Position numbers and translations under genes: made by a program. A stretch of DNA of 64,000 nucleotides from Cryobacterium glucosi. Its GTDB lineage: Bacteria > Actinomycetota > Actinomycetes > Actinomycetales > Microbacteriaceae. Below are positions 24,770 through 33,672 of this stretch, in pieces. The notes under the pieces were generated by a model. It worked only from the letters and a program-made list of their open reading frames with translations. It was not told where the DNA came from and did no database searches. The stretch's first letter is position 1. The number at the start of each line of letters is the position of its first letter. The stretch is taken from the NCBI RefSeq assembly GCF_004402235.1, contig NZ_SOFS01000005.1, forward strand, positions 162,606-226,605, read 5' to 3'.

Positions 24770-25696
24770 ATGAGTGGCGTTCCAGTGGGGCAGGTTCAGT
24801 TGGGCCAGTACGGGCCGGCGAGCCACGTGATCGCGCACATCAGCGACACGCACTTCCTCGGTGCCGGTAGACCCCTCTATGGCACCGTCGACACCGACAC
24901 GCCCCTGCACGAGGCCCTCGCCCAGCTGGAACGTTCGGGGCAGCCGATCGACGCCCTTATCTTCACCGGTGATATTGCCGACACCGGCGAAACGGATGCC
25001 TACCGGCGCATCCGGGACCTCGTCGAGTCCGCGGCCGACCGGCTCGGGGCCCGCGTCATCTGGGTGATGGGTAACCACGACAAACGGGCGCCCTTCCGCA
25101 GCGAACTGCTCCGCGAAACCGGGAACGGGGCATCCGCTGCCGCACCCGTCGACGCGGTGCACGACCTTGACGGACTCCGCCTGATCGCTCTCGACACGAG
25201 CGTTCCCGGCTACCACCATGGCGCGATCTCCGCCGAGCAACTGGCCTGGCTCGCCGAGGTGCTGCGCGAACCAGCCCCGCACGGCACGCTCCTCGCCCTG
25301 CATCACCCGCCGATCCCGACCATGGTTTCCCTCATGAGCCTTCTCGAACTCCGAGACCAGGCCGGCCTGGCCGAGGTCATCGCCGGAAGTGACATTCGTG
25401 GCATCCTCGGTGGGCACCTGCACTACGCCACGACCGGGCTCTTCGCCGGCATCCCCGTCTCGGTGGCCGCGGCCACCTGCTACACCATCGACCCGAGTGC
25501 GCCTGCCCGGCAACTCACGGGTGTGCGCGGCGGCCAGTCGATCAATCTCGTGCAGGTCTATCCGGAGAGCGTCGTGCATTCGCATGTCGTGCTCGGCGAC
25601 TTCGACCCCGCGACGCGTTTCGACTCCGAGTTCCTGGCCCGTATCGAGGCGATGAGCCCCGACGAGCGGACCGAGGCCTTCTCACGCCAGGCGTGA
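24770..25696 (+). CDS. CpdA-like metallophosphoesterase (class III cyclic nucleotide phosphodiesterase type)
   Basis: This 308-residue protein has all calcineurin-like metal motifs: HISDTHFLG (about residues 24-32), IFTGDIADTGE, VMGNHDKRAPF, LALHHPPIPT and LGGHLHYATTG. The SDxH/GDxxD/GNHD/GHxH set matches class III cAMP phosphodiesterases of the CpdA type, although 2',3'-cyclic nucleotides are often better substrates. A TAGTCT -10 lies at 24743 with a leader of about 15 nt and a GAAGGG SD. Its stop overlaps the xerC start. Confidence 0.88.
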   Translation: MSGVPVGQVQLGQYGPASHVIAHISDTHFLGAGRPLYGTVDTDTPLHEALAQLERSGQPIDALIFTGDIADTGETDAYRRIRDLVESAADRLGARVIWVMGNHDKRAPFRSELLRETGNGASAAAPVDAVHDLDGLRLIALDTSVPGYHHGAISAEQLAWLAEVLREPAPHGTLLALHHPPIPTMVSLMSLLELRDQAGLAEVIAGSDIRGILGGHLHYATTGLFAGIPVSVAAATCYTIDPSAPARQLTGVRGGQSINLVQVYPESVVHSHVVLGDFDPATRFDSEFLARIEAMSPDERTEAFSRQA

Positions 25697-26676
25697 GTGC
25701 GCCGGCGGGCGGCGGACGGATGCCCCTCGCAGCCCTTCTCGAGGACTTCACCGTCTACCTGGCGGCGGAGCGTGGCTTCTCGCCGAACACCGTCCGGGCC
25801 TACCGGACGGATCTCCGCGGTCTCCTCGGCTTCGCCGACGGTCGTGGGGTCGCCGATGCCGAGGGGCTGTCCCTGGACCTGCTGCGTGACTGGCTATGGG
25901 TGGCGACCCAGGCGGGTCTCTCCAAGGCGACGATCGCGCGTCGGTCCGCCTCCGCCCGCAGCTTCACAGCCTGGTTGACCCGCACGGGCGTGAGTCCGCT
26001 CGACCCGGCCGTGCGCCTGCGCTCGCCCAAACCGGGTCGAACCCTGCCCCGGGTGATCAACCGGGCGCAGATGCAGGCCCTTCTCGATCACCTCGAGCTG
26101 CGAGCCAGGGCCGGCGGTCCGCACGAGTTGCGCGACCAGGCCATCGTCGAACTGCTCTATGCTTCCGGGCTGCGCGTGTCCGAGCTCGTCGGTCTCGACG
26201 TCCCGGATGTCGATCTCTCCCAGCTCACCGTGCGCGTGACCGGCAAGGGGTCCAAGGAACGAGTCGTTCCCTTCGGCGTTCCCGCCCAGCGTGCACTCAT
26301 CGCCTACCTCGAGCGCGCCCGCCCGGTGCTGCTCGCCGCAGCGGAGGAACCCGCCGGGAGCACCACGGTGGGTTCCGTCTCGAGCTCGGCAGGACGCCCC
26401 GCTGCGCTGTTCCTCGCGACCCACCGACGCCGCATCGGAGTGCGGGCCGTATACCGCCTGGTCGCAGGGCTCCTCGCCGAGATCCCCGGCAACGGTCCCG
26501 CCGGGCCGCACGCCCTGCGCCACACGGCGGCGACCCACCTGCTCGACGGCGGGGCCGACCTGCGCGCCGTGCAGGAACTTCTCGGTCACGCGAGCCTCGG
26601 CACGACCCAGATCTACACCCACGTCTCCGCGGAACGTTTGCGGCAGAGCTACCAGAACGCTCACCCGCGGGCCTGA
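25693..26676 (+). CDS. xerC: Tyrosine recombinase XerC
   Basis: XerC with XerD resolves chromosome dimers at dif. The 327-residue protein has an N-terminal SAM-like DNA-binding domain (about 10-105) and a catalytic domain with R161 (SGLRVSELVG), K185 (TGKGSKER), H273 and R276 (PHALRHTAATH), H299 (LLGHASLGTTQ) and the nucleophile Y308 (IYTHV). The GTG start overlaps the TGA of the phosphodiesterase gene. Its place beside dprA and rpsB, rather than in a mobile element, supports the housekeeping role. Confidence 0.93.
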   Translation: MSAPAGGGRMPLAALLEDFTVYLAAERGFSPNTVRAYRTDLRGLLGFADGRGVADAEGLSLDLLRDWLWVATQAGLSKATIARRSASARSFTAWLTRTGVSPLDPAVRLRSPKPGRTLPRVINRAQMQALLDHLELRARAGGPHELRDQAIVELLYASGLRVSELVGLDVPDVDLSQLTVRVTGKGSKERVVPFGVPAQRALIAYLERARPVLLAAAEEPAGSTTVGSVSSSAGRPAALFLATHRRRIGVRAVYRLVAGLLAEIPGNGPAGPHALRHTAATHLLDGGADLRAVQELLGHASLGTTQIYTHVSAERLRQSYQNAHPRA

Positions 26677-26681
26677 GCAGG

Positions 26682-27314
26682 TCACGCGTTCCGGAGAATC
26701 GCTCGCCAGAGCAGGTTTGCACGTGCGCTTCGCCGGGAGTCCCCTCGCACCGTGAGCAGGGCGGCCGACTCTGTCGGCAGCAGCACGGCATGTGGGACGC
26801 CGCCGAGGTACCGCATCGGCGACACGTACCGGCCGGAGAGCCGCGCGCCGAGGTGCAGGCAGCCGTCGCCGCAGTGGCCACCGGTCGCCACGTGGCCGAT
26901 GAGCTGGCCGCGGCGCACGGGGTCCCCTGACGCGACAAGCGCCGTGACCGGTTCCAGGCTCGAGACGAGGCCCCCGGCGTGGCTGAGGGAAATCGCGGGT
27001 CGGTCGACGACGATCTGGGCGAAGGTCACCGTGCCGTCGGCAACGGCATAGACCGGCTCGCCCGGGTGCGCGGCCAGGTCGATTCCCCTGTGCCCGTCGG
27101 CGTACTGGGTGAGAGGCGCCCGGAACCCCCGCACCACGGCATGCGGAATCGCGAGCGGCCACTCCCACGCCTCCGATCCGGTCGTCGGACCTCGCTCGGG
27201 CATCGGTTGCGGCTGCGCGCGTGGCCCGCCCTGGTCGGTCGCCGCGGGTGCGACGGCGGAACAGACCAGAATGGCGGCGACCAGGGCGCTGACGGTGCGG
27301 CTGTGAATCGACAT
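26682..27314 (-). CDS. Secreted M23 (LytM-type) peptidase
   Basis: This 210-residue protein has a signal peptide (about residues 1-27, hydrophobic core VSALVAAILVCSAVAPAA) and a compact M23 domain: YADGHRGIDLAAHPGEPVYA with the zinc ligands H and D, and GDGCLHLGARLSG with the HxH-like site changed to HLG. M23 enzymes cut peptidoglycan cross-links; the second histidine is missing, so this may be a degenerate LytM regulator rather than an active enzyme. It is convergent with xerC, 5 bp apart. Confidence 0.82.
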   Translation of the reverse strand: MSIHSRTVSALVAAILVCSAVAPAATDQGGPRAQPQPMPERGPTTGSEAWEWPLAIPHAVVRGFRAPLTQYADGHRGIDLAAHPGEPVYAVADGTVTFAQIVVDRPAISLSHAGGLVSSLEPVTALVASGDPVRRGQLIGHVATGGHCGDGCLHLGARLSGRYVSPMRYLGGVPHAVLLPTESAALLTVRGDSRRSARANLLWRAILRNA

Positions 27315-27649
27315 GCCCACAGACTGGAGGTCGGGCAGGTCCGATGAGCCCACTCGCGCGGGGTGGTGCAGGGGTCGACGGGGACTCCGGCTGTTGAGGA
27401 CGGGTGGCGGGGGACATCCGTTCCCCCGGACCTGGCTGGAACCGGGTTCGCCGGGTGCTAAAGTTATGGCAGCAGCGCTTCGTGCGCTGACTACGCGTGC
27501 CCATTCGGCCAACACCTCCATTCGGTCCTTACTTCCTCGGAAGCCAGGCGGCGGTGCGCCGGGCACCAGGAGTCGTGATCGACCGATCAGGACACGAACC
27601 GATTGGCGTTTTGCCGCGTATGCGGCGCGCCGGACAAGGAGTACGGCTC
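27315..27649. promoter_or_regulatory. Intergenic region upstream of rpsB
   Basis: This 335-bp gap has no gene. On the minus strand CAGTCT (27321-27326) lies 6 nt before the M23 start. On the plus strand an extended -10 TGCTAAAGT (TAAAGT at 27459-27464) predicts an rpsB leader of about 180 nt, which holds small stems AGCGC/GCGCT and GGTGC/GCACC. A feedback leader for S2 is possible; no known family was recognised. Confidence 0.45.
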
Positions 27650-28555
27650 ATGGCCGTCGTCACCATCCGCCAGCTGCTCGACAGCGGCGTGCACTTTGGA
27701 CACCAGACCCGCCGCTGGAACCCGAAGATGAAGCGATTCATCTTCACGGAGCGCTCGGGCATCTACATCATCGACCTGCAGCAGTCCCTCGGCTTCGTCG
27801 ACAAGGCCTATGACTTCGTCAAGGAGACCGTCGCCCACGGCGGCACGATCCTCTTCGTCGGCACCAAGAAGCAGGCGCAGGAATCGATCTCCGAGCAGGC
27901 CATCCGTGTTGGCCAGCCGTACGTCAACCAGCGCTGGCTCGGTGGCCTCCTCACCAACTTCCAGACCGTCTCCAAGCGTCTGGCCCGCATGAAAGAGCTC
28001 GAAGAGCTCGACTTCGAGGACACCGCCAAGAGCGGGTTCACGAAGAAGGAAATGCTCATCAAGAAGCGCGAGCTCGTCAAGCTGCACAAGAGCCTCGGCG
28101 GTATCCGCAACCTCACGAAGACGCCGTCCGCGCTCTGGGTTGTCGACACCAACAAGGAGCACCTCGCCATCGACGAAGCCCGCAAGCTCGGCATCCCCGT
28201 CATCGCGATCCTCGACACCAACTGCGACCCCGACGACGTGCAGTACCCGATCCCGGGCAACGACGACGCCATCCGTTCCGTCGGCCTGCTGACCCGCATC
28301 ATCGCGGACGCAGCAGCCGAGGGCCTGATCCAGCGCCACGCCAAGCCGGAGGCCGAAATCGAGCCCCTCGCCGCCTGGGAAGCAGAACTGCTGAAGACCG
28401 AGGATGTCGCCGCAACCGACGCCACCCCCGAGCAGTCCTCCGCCGAGACCGTTGAGGTCGCCGACGCAACCGTCGCCGCCGAGCAGGTCGTCGAAGAAGC
28501 AGCCGACGTGGCAGCCGTTGCTGCCGTCGAAGCTCCCGCCGAAGAAACCAAGTAA
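27650..28555 (+). CDS. rpsB: 30S ribosomal protein S2
   Basis: S2 binds late to the 30S subunit with S1-type proteins. The 301-residue protein has [54 protein letters not shown] and [19 protein letters not shown]. About 60 residues of Ala/Glu/Val-rich tail follow the normal 240-250. The ATG has an AAGGAG SD. The rpsB-tsf pair is universal. Confidence 0.98.
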   Translation: MAVVTIRQLLDSGVHFGHQTRRWNPKMKRFIFTERSGIYIIDLQQSLGFVDKAYDFVKETVAHGGTILFVGTKKQAQESISEQAIRVGQPYVNQRWLGGLLTNFQTVSKRLARMKELEELDFEDTAKSGFTKKEMLIKKRELVKLHKSLGGIRNLTKTPSALWVVDTNKEHLAIDEARKLGIPVIAILDTNCDPDDVQYPIPGNDDAIRSVGLLTRIIADAAAEGLIQRHAKPEAEIEPLAAWEAELLKTEDVAATDATPEQSSAETVEVADATVAAEQVVEEAADVAAVAAVEAPAEETK

Positions 28556-28565
28556 GGAACCCGGT

Positions 28566-29393
28566 ATGGCCAGCATCAGCCTGCAAGACGTCAAAGCCCT
28601 CCGTGAACGCCTCGGTACGGGCATGGTCGACACCAAGAACGCCCTCGTCGAAGCCGACGGCGACATGGAGAAGGCCGTTGAGATCCTGCGTCTCAAGGGT
28701 GCGAAGGGCAACGCCAAGCGCGCTGACCGTTCCACCTCTGAGGGCCTCGTCGCCGCCAAGGAGATCGGCACGACCGCAACGTTGATCGAGCTCGCCTGCG
28801 AGACCGACTTCGTCGCCAAGGGTGTCAAGTTCGGCGCCCTCGCCGAGAAGGTCCTGGACGCGGTTGCCGCTGCCGGTGCCACTTCGGTCGCCGAAGGCCT
28901 GGCCGCCCCCGCCGGCAGCCAGACCGTCGCCGAACTGATCGATGGCGAAGCCGCGATCATCGGTGAGAAGTTCGAGCTGCGTCGCGTCGCATCCGTCACG
29001 GGTGAGAAGTTCGCGATCTACCTGCACAAGACCAGCAAGGACCTGCCCCCGCAGGTCGGCGTCGTCCTGGGCTACTCGGGAGAGGATGCTGACACCGCAC
29101 GCAGCGTCGCCCAGCACATCTCCTTCGCGAACCCGGAGTACCTGGACCGCGAGAACGTCCCCGCTGACCTCGTCGAGGCCGAGCGCCGCATCGTCACCGA
29201 GATCTCGAAGAACGAGGGCAAGCCGGAAGCGGCACTGCCCAAGATCGTCGAAGGCCGCATCCACGCCTACTTCAAGCAGGTCGCCCTGCTCGAGCAGGAC
29301 TACGCGAAGGACAACAAGCAGTCCGTCGCGCAGGTGCTGAAGGATGCCGGTCTCACGGTTTCCGGATTCGCCCGCTTCAAGGTCGGCGCCTAG
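28566..29393 (+). CDS. tsf: Elongation factor Ts
   Basis: EF-Ts exchanges GDP for GTP on EF-Tu. The 275-residue protein starts SLQDVKALRERLGTGMVDTK, followed by the UBA-like N domain and the core with ELACETDFVAKG and VHFAKPEY-like ISFANPEYLD, and a coiled-coil and C-terminal module. It is 10 nt downstream of rpsB with AAGGAA, and is followed by a hairpin. Confidence 0.98.
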   Translation: MASISLQDVKALRERLGTGMVDTKNALVEADGDMEKAVEILRLKGAKGNAKRADRSTSEGLVAAKEIGTTATLIELACETDFVAKGVKFGALAEKVLDAVAAAGATSVAEGLAAPAGSQTVAELIDGEAAIIGEKFELRRVASVTGEKFAIYLHKTSKDLPPQVGVVLGYSGEDADTARSVAQHISFANPEYLDRENVPADLVEAERRIVTEISKNEGKPEAALPKIVEGRIHAYFKQVALLEQDYAKDNKQSVAQVLKDAGLTVSGFARFKVGA

Positions 29394-29416
29394 GCAATAG
29401 GCTCGCAGTACCAATG

Positions 29417-29452
29417 ATGGAGACCGGCTTGCGCGAGCAGGCCGGTCTCCAT
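29417..29452 (+). terminator. Hairpin after tsf
   Basis: A 12-bp perfect stem, ATGGAGACCGGC and GCCGGTCTCCAT, with a 12-nt loop, 24 nt after the tsf stop. No T-run follows, as is common in actinobacteria. It should end or reduce rpsB-tsf transcription before pyrH. Confidence 0.75.
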
Positions 29453-29519
29453 TGCTGTGTCCGCCCTGAGTCGGCACGCAGTAGTTTTAGATCACGCACA
29501 ACGGAAGGACCCCCAGGGC

Positions 29520-30236
29520 ATGTCAGATTCGGGTAAGAAGCGCAGAGTCCTTCTCAAACTCTCCGGCGAAGCGTTCGGCGCAGGAAGCCTCGGCGTGAAC
29601 CCGGATGTGATCAGCTCACTTGCCCGGGAAATCGCGGAGGCCGCACAGACCGTGGAGGTCGCCGTCGTCGTCGGCGGCGGGAACTTCTTCCGTGGTGCTG
29701 AACTGTCCCAGCGCGGAATGGACCGGGGCAGGGCTGACTACATGGGCATGCTCGGCACCGTGATGAACGCCCTCGCCCTCCAGGACTTTCTCGAGCAGGC
29801 CGGCGCCGAGACCCGGGTCCAGTCCGCGATCGCCATGACCCAGGTCGCCGAGCCGTACATTCCGCGCCGCGCCGAACGTCACCTCGAAAAGGGACGCGTC
29901 GTCATCTTCGGGGCCGGGGCTGGACTGCCGTACTTCTCAACCGACACGGTCGCGGCTCAGCGCGCGCTTGAAATCGGTGCCGACATCGTCCTCGTCGCCA
30001 AGAACGGCGTCGACGGCGTTTACTCGGCCGACCCGCGCACCGACCCGGACGCGGAAATGATCCGCCACCTCACCTACCAGGACGCCCTGCAGCGCGGCCT
30101 GAAGGTCGTCGACTCGACCGCCTTCAGCCTCTGCATGGACAACGGGATGCCGATGCAGGTCTTCGGAATGGCGCCGCAGGGCAATGTGACGGCCGCCATC
30201 CTCGGAGCCGATCTGGGAACCCTCGTCTCCAACTAA
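29520..30236 (+). CDS. pyrH: Uridylate kinase
   Basis: PyrH phosphorylates UMP to UDP in pyrimidine synthesis. The 238-residue hexameric kinase has [40 protein letters not shown] and [20 protein letters not shown] candidate -10 TAGTTT lies at 29482, 38 nt upstream, and GGAAGGA precedes the ATG, so it may be transcribed apart from rpsB-tsf. Confidence 0.97.
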   Translation: MSDSGKKRRVLLKLSGEAFGAGSLGVNPDVISSLAREIAEAAQTVEVAVVVGGGNFFRGAELSQRGMDRGRADYMGMLGTVMNALALQDFLEQAGAETRVQSAIAMTQVAEPYIPRRAERHLEKGRVVIFGAGAGLPYFSTDTVAAQRALEIGADIVLVAKNGVDGVYSADPRTDPDAEMIRHLTYQDALQRGLKVVDSTAFSLCMDNGMPMQVFGMAPQGNVTAAILGADLGTLVSN

Positions 30237-30269
30237 ACTTGTCGATGTCACCTGCGGTCGAAACGGCCT

Positions 30270-30311
30270 CAGGTCGAAGTCACCAGGTCGAAATCACCAG
30301 GTCGAAGCCTC
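30270..30311 (+). repeat. Three 14-bp tandem repeats between pyrH and frr
   Basis: Three adjacent 14-bp units, CAGGTCGAAGTCAC, CAGGTCGAAATCAC and CAGGTCGAAGCCTC, end 15 nt before the frr start codon. A more diverged GGTCGAA copy lies just upstream. It is in the leader between the two genes. Confidence 0.85.
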
Positions 30312-30326
30312 AACGAAGGAGTTACC

Positions 30327-30881
30327 GTGATCGCGGATGTTCTGTCCGATGCAAGCGTACGAATGCACAAGGCCCTCGAAGCCGCCAAAGACGATTTCGG
30401 GACCGTGCGCACCGGACGGGCGAACCCCCAGATGTTCGCAAAGATCCTGGTGAACTACTACGGAACCCAGACACCGCTCGAGCAGCTCGCGTCCCTGCAG
30501 AACCCCGAGGCACGCACGCTCCTGATCGGACCCTATGACAAGGGTGCCCTGCGCGACATCGAGCAGGCCATCCGGGACACCCCGAACCTGGACGCCAACC
30601 TCGGCAACGACGGCAACGTCATCCGGGCGACCCTTCCGGAACTCACGGCCGACCGCCGCAAGGAATACGTCAAGATCGTACGGACCAAGGCGGAAGACGC
30701 CAAGATCTCCGTGCGCAACCTGCGACGCAAGGCGAAGGACGAACTCGATGCGCTGAAGAGCGAAGTCGGTGACGACGACGTTGCCCGGGCAGAGAAGGAG
30801 CTCGAGCAGATCACGAAGACCCACGTCGACGCGATCGACACCGCGCTCAAGCACAAAGAGGCCGAACTCCTCGAGATTTAA
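30327..30881 (+). CDS. frr: Ribosome recycling factor
   Basis: RRF splits post-termination ribosomes with EF-G. The 184-residue protein has [42 protein letters not shown] and [13 protein letters not shown] and is of normal length. The GTG start follows AAGGAG. It is in the conserved pyrH-frr-cdsA order. Confidence 0.98.
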   Translation: MIADVLSDASVRMHKALEAAKDDFGTVRTGRANPQMFAKILVNYYGTQTPLEQLASLQNPEARTLLIGPYDKGALRDIEQAIRDTPNLDANLGNDGNVIRATLPELTADRRKEYVKIVRTKAEDAKISVRNLRRKAKDELDALKSEVGDDDVARAEKELEQITKTHVDAIDTALKHKEAELLEI

Positions 30882-30897
30882 GGGCGGAGCCAGCGTC

Positions 30898-31929
30898 ATG
30901 ACGCACGAGCCACGCGACGAAACCGGCGACACTGCACCGGTTCCTCCCAAACGACCCCATGGGGCCGGTAGCTCTGAGTTCCGGGCCCAGGTCCACGCTG
31001 CCCGCAACGACCTCGAACGGCAGATGCAGTCCACCCGCGCGGACATCGAACGCCAGGTGCAGGCGACGCGCGCGCAGCTGGACGCGACCAACGAACGGAT
31101 CGCGGCCCGAACGGGTCGGAACCTGATCCTGGCGACCCTGATCGGCCTCGCGCTCGGCCTGTTCATGCTCGTGAGCCTGATCTTCATCAAAGAGCTCTTC
31201 ATGGTCTGCGCCGCCGCATTCGTCGGGTTCACGGCCTTCGAACTCGCGCAGGCCCTCAGGCAGTCCGGACGCAACGTGCCGCGCATCGCGGTCGTCATCG
31301 CAGCGGTCTCCGTCGTCCCTGCGGCCTTCTACTGGGGAGCGAGCGGCCAGTTCCTCGTCACCCTCTCCGGCATCCTCTTCATCGGCCTCTGGCGGGTGTT
31401 CCTGCTGCTCAGCCCCGCCCACCGGGGGACTGCCCGCTCGGTGTTCGGTGATATCGGAGCCGGTTTCTTCATCCAGACCTACGTGGTGTTCCTCGGCAGC
31501 TTCGCCGTGCTGCTCGTCGCGCAGCCGGACGGGCAATGGTGGACCCTCGCCTTCCTGCTTCTGGTGATCTCGAACGACACCGCGGCGTATGCGAGCGGGC
31601 TGTCCTTCGGCAAGCACCGCATGGTGCCGACGATCAGCCCCAAGAAGACCTGGGAAGGCTTCGCGGGTGCCGGCCTGGCGTGTCTGATCGTCGGTGTGGT
31701 GCTGTCCCTGTTCATGATCGGGGAACCCTGGTGGTTCGGCCTGGTCTTCGGACTCGTCATCCTGCTGAGCGCCACCTTCGGCGACCTCGCGGAGTCGCTG
31801 ATCAAGCGCGACCTCGGTATCAAGGACATGAGCTCCTGGCTTCCCGGCCACGGTGGCTTCCTCGACCGGATGGACTCGATTCTTCCCTCGGCGGCGGCAA
31901 CGTACGCGCTGTATCTCATCTTCCGCTGA
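30898..31929 (+). CDS. cdsA: Phosphatidate cytidylyltransferase
   Basis: CdsA makes CDP-diacylglycerol, the precursor of phospholipids, in the membrane. The 343-residue protein has a cytoplasmic, charged N-terminus of about 75 residues predicted to form a coiled coil (LERQMQSTRADIERQVQATR), about eight membrane segments, TISPKKTWEGFAGAG, and the signature SLIKRDLGIKDMSSWLPGHG followed by GFLDRMDS. The N-terminal coiled coil is an addition to the usual family. It starts 16 nt after frr. Confidence 0.95.
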   Translation: MTHEPRDETGDTAPVPPKRPHGAGSSEFRAQVHAARNDLERQMQSTRADIERQVQATRAQLDATNERIAARTGRNLILATLIGLALGLFMLVSLIFIKELFMVCAAAFVGFTAFELAQALRQSGRNVPRIAVVIAAVSVVPAAFYWGASGQFLVTLSGILFIGLWRVFLLLSPAHRGTARSVFGDIGAGFFIQTYVVFLGSFAVLLVAQPDGQWWTLAFLLLVISNDTAAYASGLSFGKHRMVPTISPKKTWEGFAGAGLACLIVGVVLSLFMIGEPWWFGLVFGLVILLSATFGDLAESLIKRDLGIKDMSSWLPGHGGFLDRMDSILPSAAATYALYLIFR

Positions 31930-31985
31930 CCAGCGGAAAGCACCCCCGGTGGGGGCACGCTTTCGACAGCGGCCTCCCCGTGGGG

Positions 31986-31991
31986 CAGAAT
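31986..31991 (+). promoter_or_regulatory. -10 box, leaderless DivIVA-domain gene
   Basis: CAGAAT, 6 nt (GATCCA), then the GTG at 31998; no SD. Confidence 0.5.
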
Positions 31992-31997
31992 GATCCA

Positions 31998-32546
31998 GTG
32001 AGCACCACATTCCCCCGGGCCGGCAAGAAGACGCTCGGCTACAACGTCACCCAGGTCGACGAGTTCCTGGCGAGCGCGCGTCGTGCGTACGACGCGACCG
32101 ACGACTCCGAACCATTGACGGCCGAAAGCATCCGCCACACCGCGTTCTCGATGCAGAAGGGCGGCTACTCGTCCGCACACGTCGACGCTGCCCTCGAACG
32201 CCTCGAGGACGCATTCGCCGTGCGCGACCGCGAACGCGAGGCGGAAGCCCACGGCAAGCAGGCCTGGCTCGAGAGTGCCCGCGACCGTGCTCAGGAACTC
32301 GTGAACCGACTCGGACGGCCGGCGGGGCATCGTTTCAGCCGGGTCAGCTTCCTGAGCGTCGGGTACAACCGGGCGGATGTCGACCGGTTCGCGAACAAGC
32401 TCACCAAGTACTTCGAAGACGGCTTTCCGATCACGGCGGACGATGTGCGTTCGTCCGTTTTCCGACCGCAACGCGGCGGGTATCGGGAAATCCAGGTCGA
32501 TGTCGTGCTCGACAGCGTCGTCGACGTGATGCTCGCGGTTCGGTGA
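31998..32546 (+). CDS. DivIVA-domain protein with two N-terminal-type domains
   Basis: This 182-residue protein contains two copies of the DivIVA N-terminal type: FPRAGKKTLGYNVTQVDEFL (about residues 5-24) and FSRVSFLSVGYNRADVDRFA (about 112-131), each followed by a helical segment, with QKGGYSSAHVDAALERLED and QRGGYREIQVDVVLDSVVD as internal duplicates. In DivIVA this domain binds curved membrane. The protein lacks the long coiled coil, so it may be an adaptor. It follows cdsA. Role in cell-pole organisation is inferred. Confidence 0.85.
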   Translation: MSTTFPRAGKKTLGYNVTQVDEFLASARRAYDATDDSEPLTAESIRHTAFSMQKGGYSSAHVDAALERLEDAFAVRDREREAEAHGKQAWLESARDRAQELVNRLGRPAGHRFSRVSFLSVGYNRADVDRFANKLTKYFEDGFPITADDVRSSVFRPQRGGYREIQVDVVLDSVVDVMLAVR

Positions 32547-32556
32547 ATCTCGGACC

Positions 32557-32573
32557 GTTATCTGGCTGTTATC
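32557..32573 (+). promoter_or_regulatory. GTTATC direct repeats, response-regulator-like site
   Basis: GTTATC occurs at 32557-32562 and 32568-32573, 11 bp apart, as in OmpR/MtrA-type sites (reverse strand RTAAC-N6-RTAAC). It flanks the expected -35 region of the -10 TAGGCT at 32586-32591. Confidence 0.5.
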
Positions 32574-32585
32574 CGAAATCTGGGT

Positions 32586-32591
32586 TAGGCT
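32586..32591 (+). promoter_or_regulatory. -10 box of the lysozyme-like gene
   Basis: TAGGCT, 9 nt, then the GTG at 32601; predicts a leader of about 3 nt. Confidence 0.5.
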
Positions 32592-32600
32592 CGAGAAATC

Positions 32601-33278
32601 GTGGGAAGACACCTAAGCGTAATTGAGTCCGGGAATACCACCACTCCGACAATTCGGAGGGCCGAGAAACCCCGACCTCGTGCCCGTGTCCTGTTCCTCT
32701 TCGCCTTCACCGCAGCCGCGGCCTTCGTGCTCGTGACCGTCGTTGATCCGTACTCCGGCGCGACGGCATCGCCGTACTACCAGTCGGCCGGCGGCCGCTT
32801 CGCAGGCCAGGCCACGCAGGTCGTCCAGGTGAACGGCTCATATTCCAACACGATCGTGCGCGAGTCATACACGGTCACCGAAAAGCCCAAGCCGGCCCCG
32901 GTCCCCGTCGTGGTCGCGGCCAAGTCGTCGAGCAAGTCGAGTTCGAGCGCTTCGGCGCCGACCGCCGCGGTGGCGAACCCCGGCTCTGCTCAGGCATACG
33001 CTGCCGGGGCCGTCGCCGCGCGCGGCTGGGGGGAGGACCAGTACAGCTGCCTCGTCGCCCTCTGGAACAAGGAATCCGGCTGGCGCGTCAACGCCGAAAA
33101 CCCCAGCGGTGCATACGGTATTCCGCAGGCACTGCCCGGTTCCAAGATGGCGTCTGCAGGCGCCGACTGGGCCACGAACGCGGGCACCCAGATCGAATGG
33201 GGCCTCGGCTACATCACGGGCCGTTACGGCACTCCCTGCGGCGCCTGGGCGCACTCCGTCGACTCCGGCTGGTACTAG
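32601..33278 (+). CDS. Secreted lysozyme-like/transglycosylase-like protein
   Basis: This 225-residue protein has one N-terminal hydrophobic segment (about residues 30-48), a serine- and proline-rich linker (about 95-130), and a C-terminal lysozyme-like domain: YSCLVALWNKESGWRVNAEN with the catalytic-type glutamate, SGAYGIPQALPGSKM and WGLGYITGRYGTPCGAW. The ESGW motif and AYGIPQ match the SLT-like group. It should act on peptidoglycan outside the membrane. The linker and domain order are typical of actinobacterial cell-wall proteins. Confidence 0.85.
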   Translation: MGRHLSVIESGNTTTPTIRRAEKPRPRARVLFLFAFTAAAAFVLVTVVDPYSGATASPYYQSAGGRFAGQATQVVQVNGSYSNTIVRESYTVTEKPKPAPVPVVVAAKSSSKSSSSASAPTAAVANPGSAQAYAAGAVAARGWGEDQYSCLVALWNKESGWRVNAENPSGAYGIPQALPGSKMASAGADWATNAGTQIEWGLGYITGRYGTPCGAWAHSVDSGWY

Positions 33279-33295
33279 GGGTCCTGCTGTCGCAC

Positions 33296-33313
33296 GGCGC
33301 GCTTCGCCGCGCC
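33296..33313 (+). terminator. Short hairpin before the zinc-ribbon gene
   Basis: GGCGCG, a 6-nt loop and CGCGCC, 18 nt after the lysozyme-like gene. No T-run. Could be a weak terminator. Confidence 0.4.
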
Positions 33314-33326
33314 CGCCGACCCGACG

Positions 33327-33332
33327 TAGACT
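33327..33332 (+). promoter_or_regulatory. -10 box, leaderless zinc-ribbon gene
   Basis: TAGACT, 6 nt (GACCCA), then the ATG at 33339; no SD. Confidence 0.55.
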
Positions 33333-33338
33333 GACCCA

Positions 33339-33641
33339 ATGCCACGCAGCAATCATCCGAGGGGTCGCAGGCGCGGTCCGGACGATGCCGGCGAGGACGA
33401 CAGCCTCGACCGCATGCGGGCAGGCTGGCGTCGAACCGAGGAACGGCGCGACGGCCTCTGGACGGTTCAGCCGGTGACGGCGAGCCGGGCGACGAAGAGT
33501 TACGTCTGTCCCGGATGCAATCTCGAGATCGCACCGAAGACTCCTCACCTGGTCGCGTGGCGCGCGGACGGGCTCATGGGGGAGGCCGCCGACCTGGCGG
33601 GACGCCGGCACTGGCACAGCCACTGCTGGAGAATCAGATGA
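33339..33641 (+). CDS. Small zinc-ribbon-like protein
   Basis: This 100-residue basic protein has an N-terminus rich in Arg and Asp and a C-terminal metal-type knuckle: YVCPGCNLEI (C-x2-C, about residues 55-64), HLVAWR, and RHWHSHCWR at the end (H/C ligands). Related short actinobacterial proteins are often labelled ATP/GTP-binding with no experimental support. It precedes the hydrolase gene and is probably in an operon with it. Function unknown. Confidence 0.7.
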   Translation: MPRSNHPRGRRRGPDDAGEDDSLDRMRAGWRRTEERRDGLWTVQPVTASRATKSYVCPGCNLEIAPKTPHLVAWRADGLMGEAADLAGRRHWHSHCWRIR

Positions 33642-33672
33642 TGCCGGGCGACACCGGCACGAGGGAGACACC

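Noticed and set aside
22550..25585. A 1011-codon minus-strand open frame
   Set aside because: Only the first part read in the C-terminal direction (22550-23977) is the decarboxylase; the upstream 1.6 kb is antisense to the DinB-like and phosphodiesterase genes and has no protein-like composition.
25693..26676. Integrase of a mobile element
   Set aside because: Size, full catalytic set and conserved position near dprA and rpsB indicate housekeeping xerC; no attachment site or cargo is nearby.
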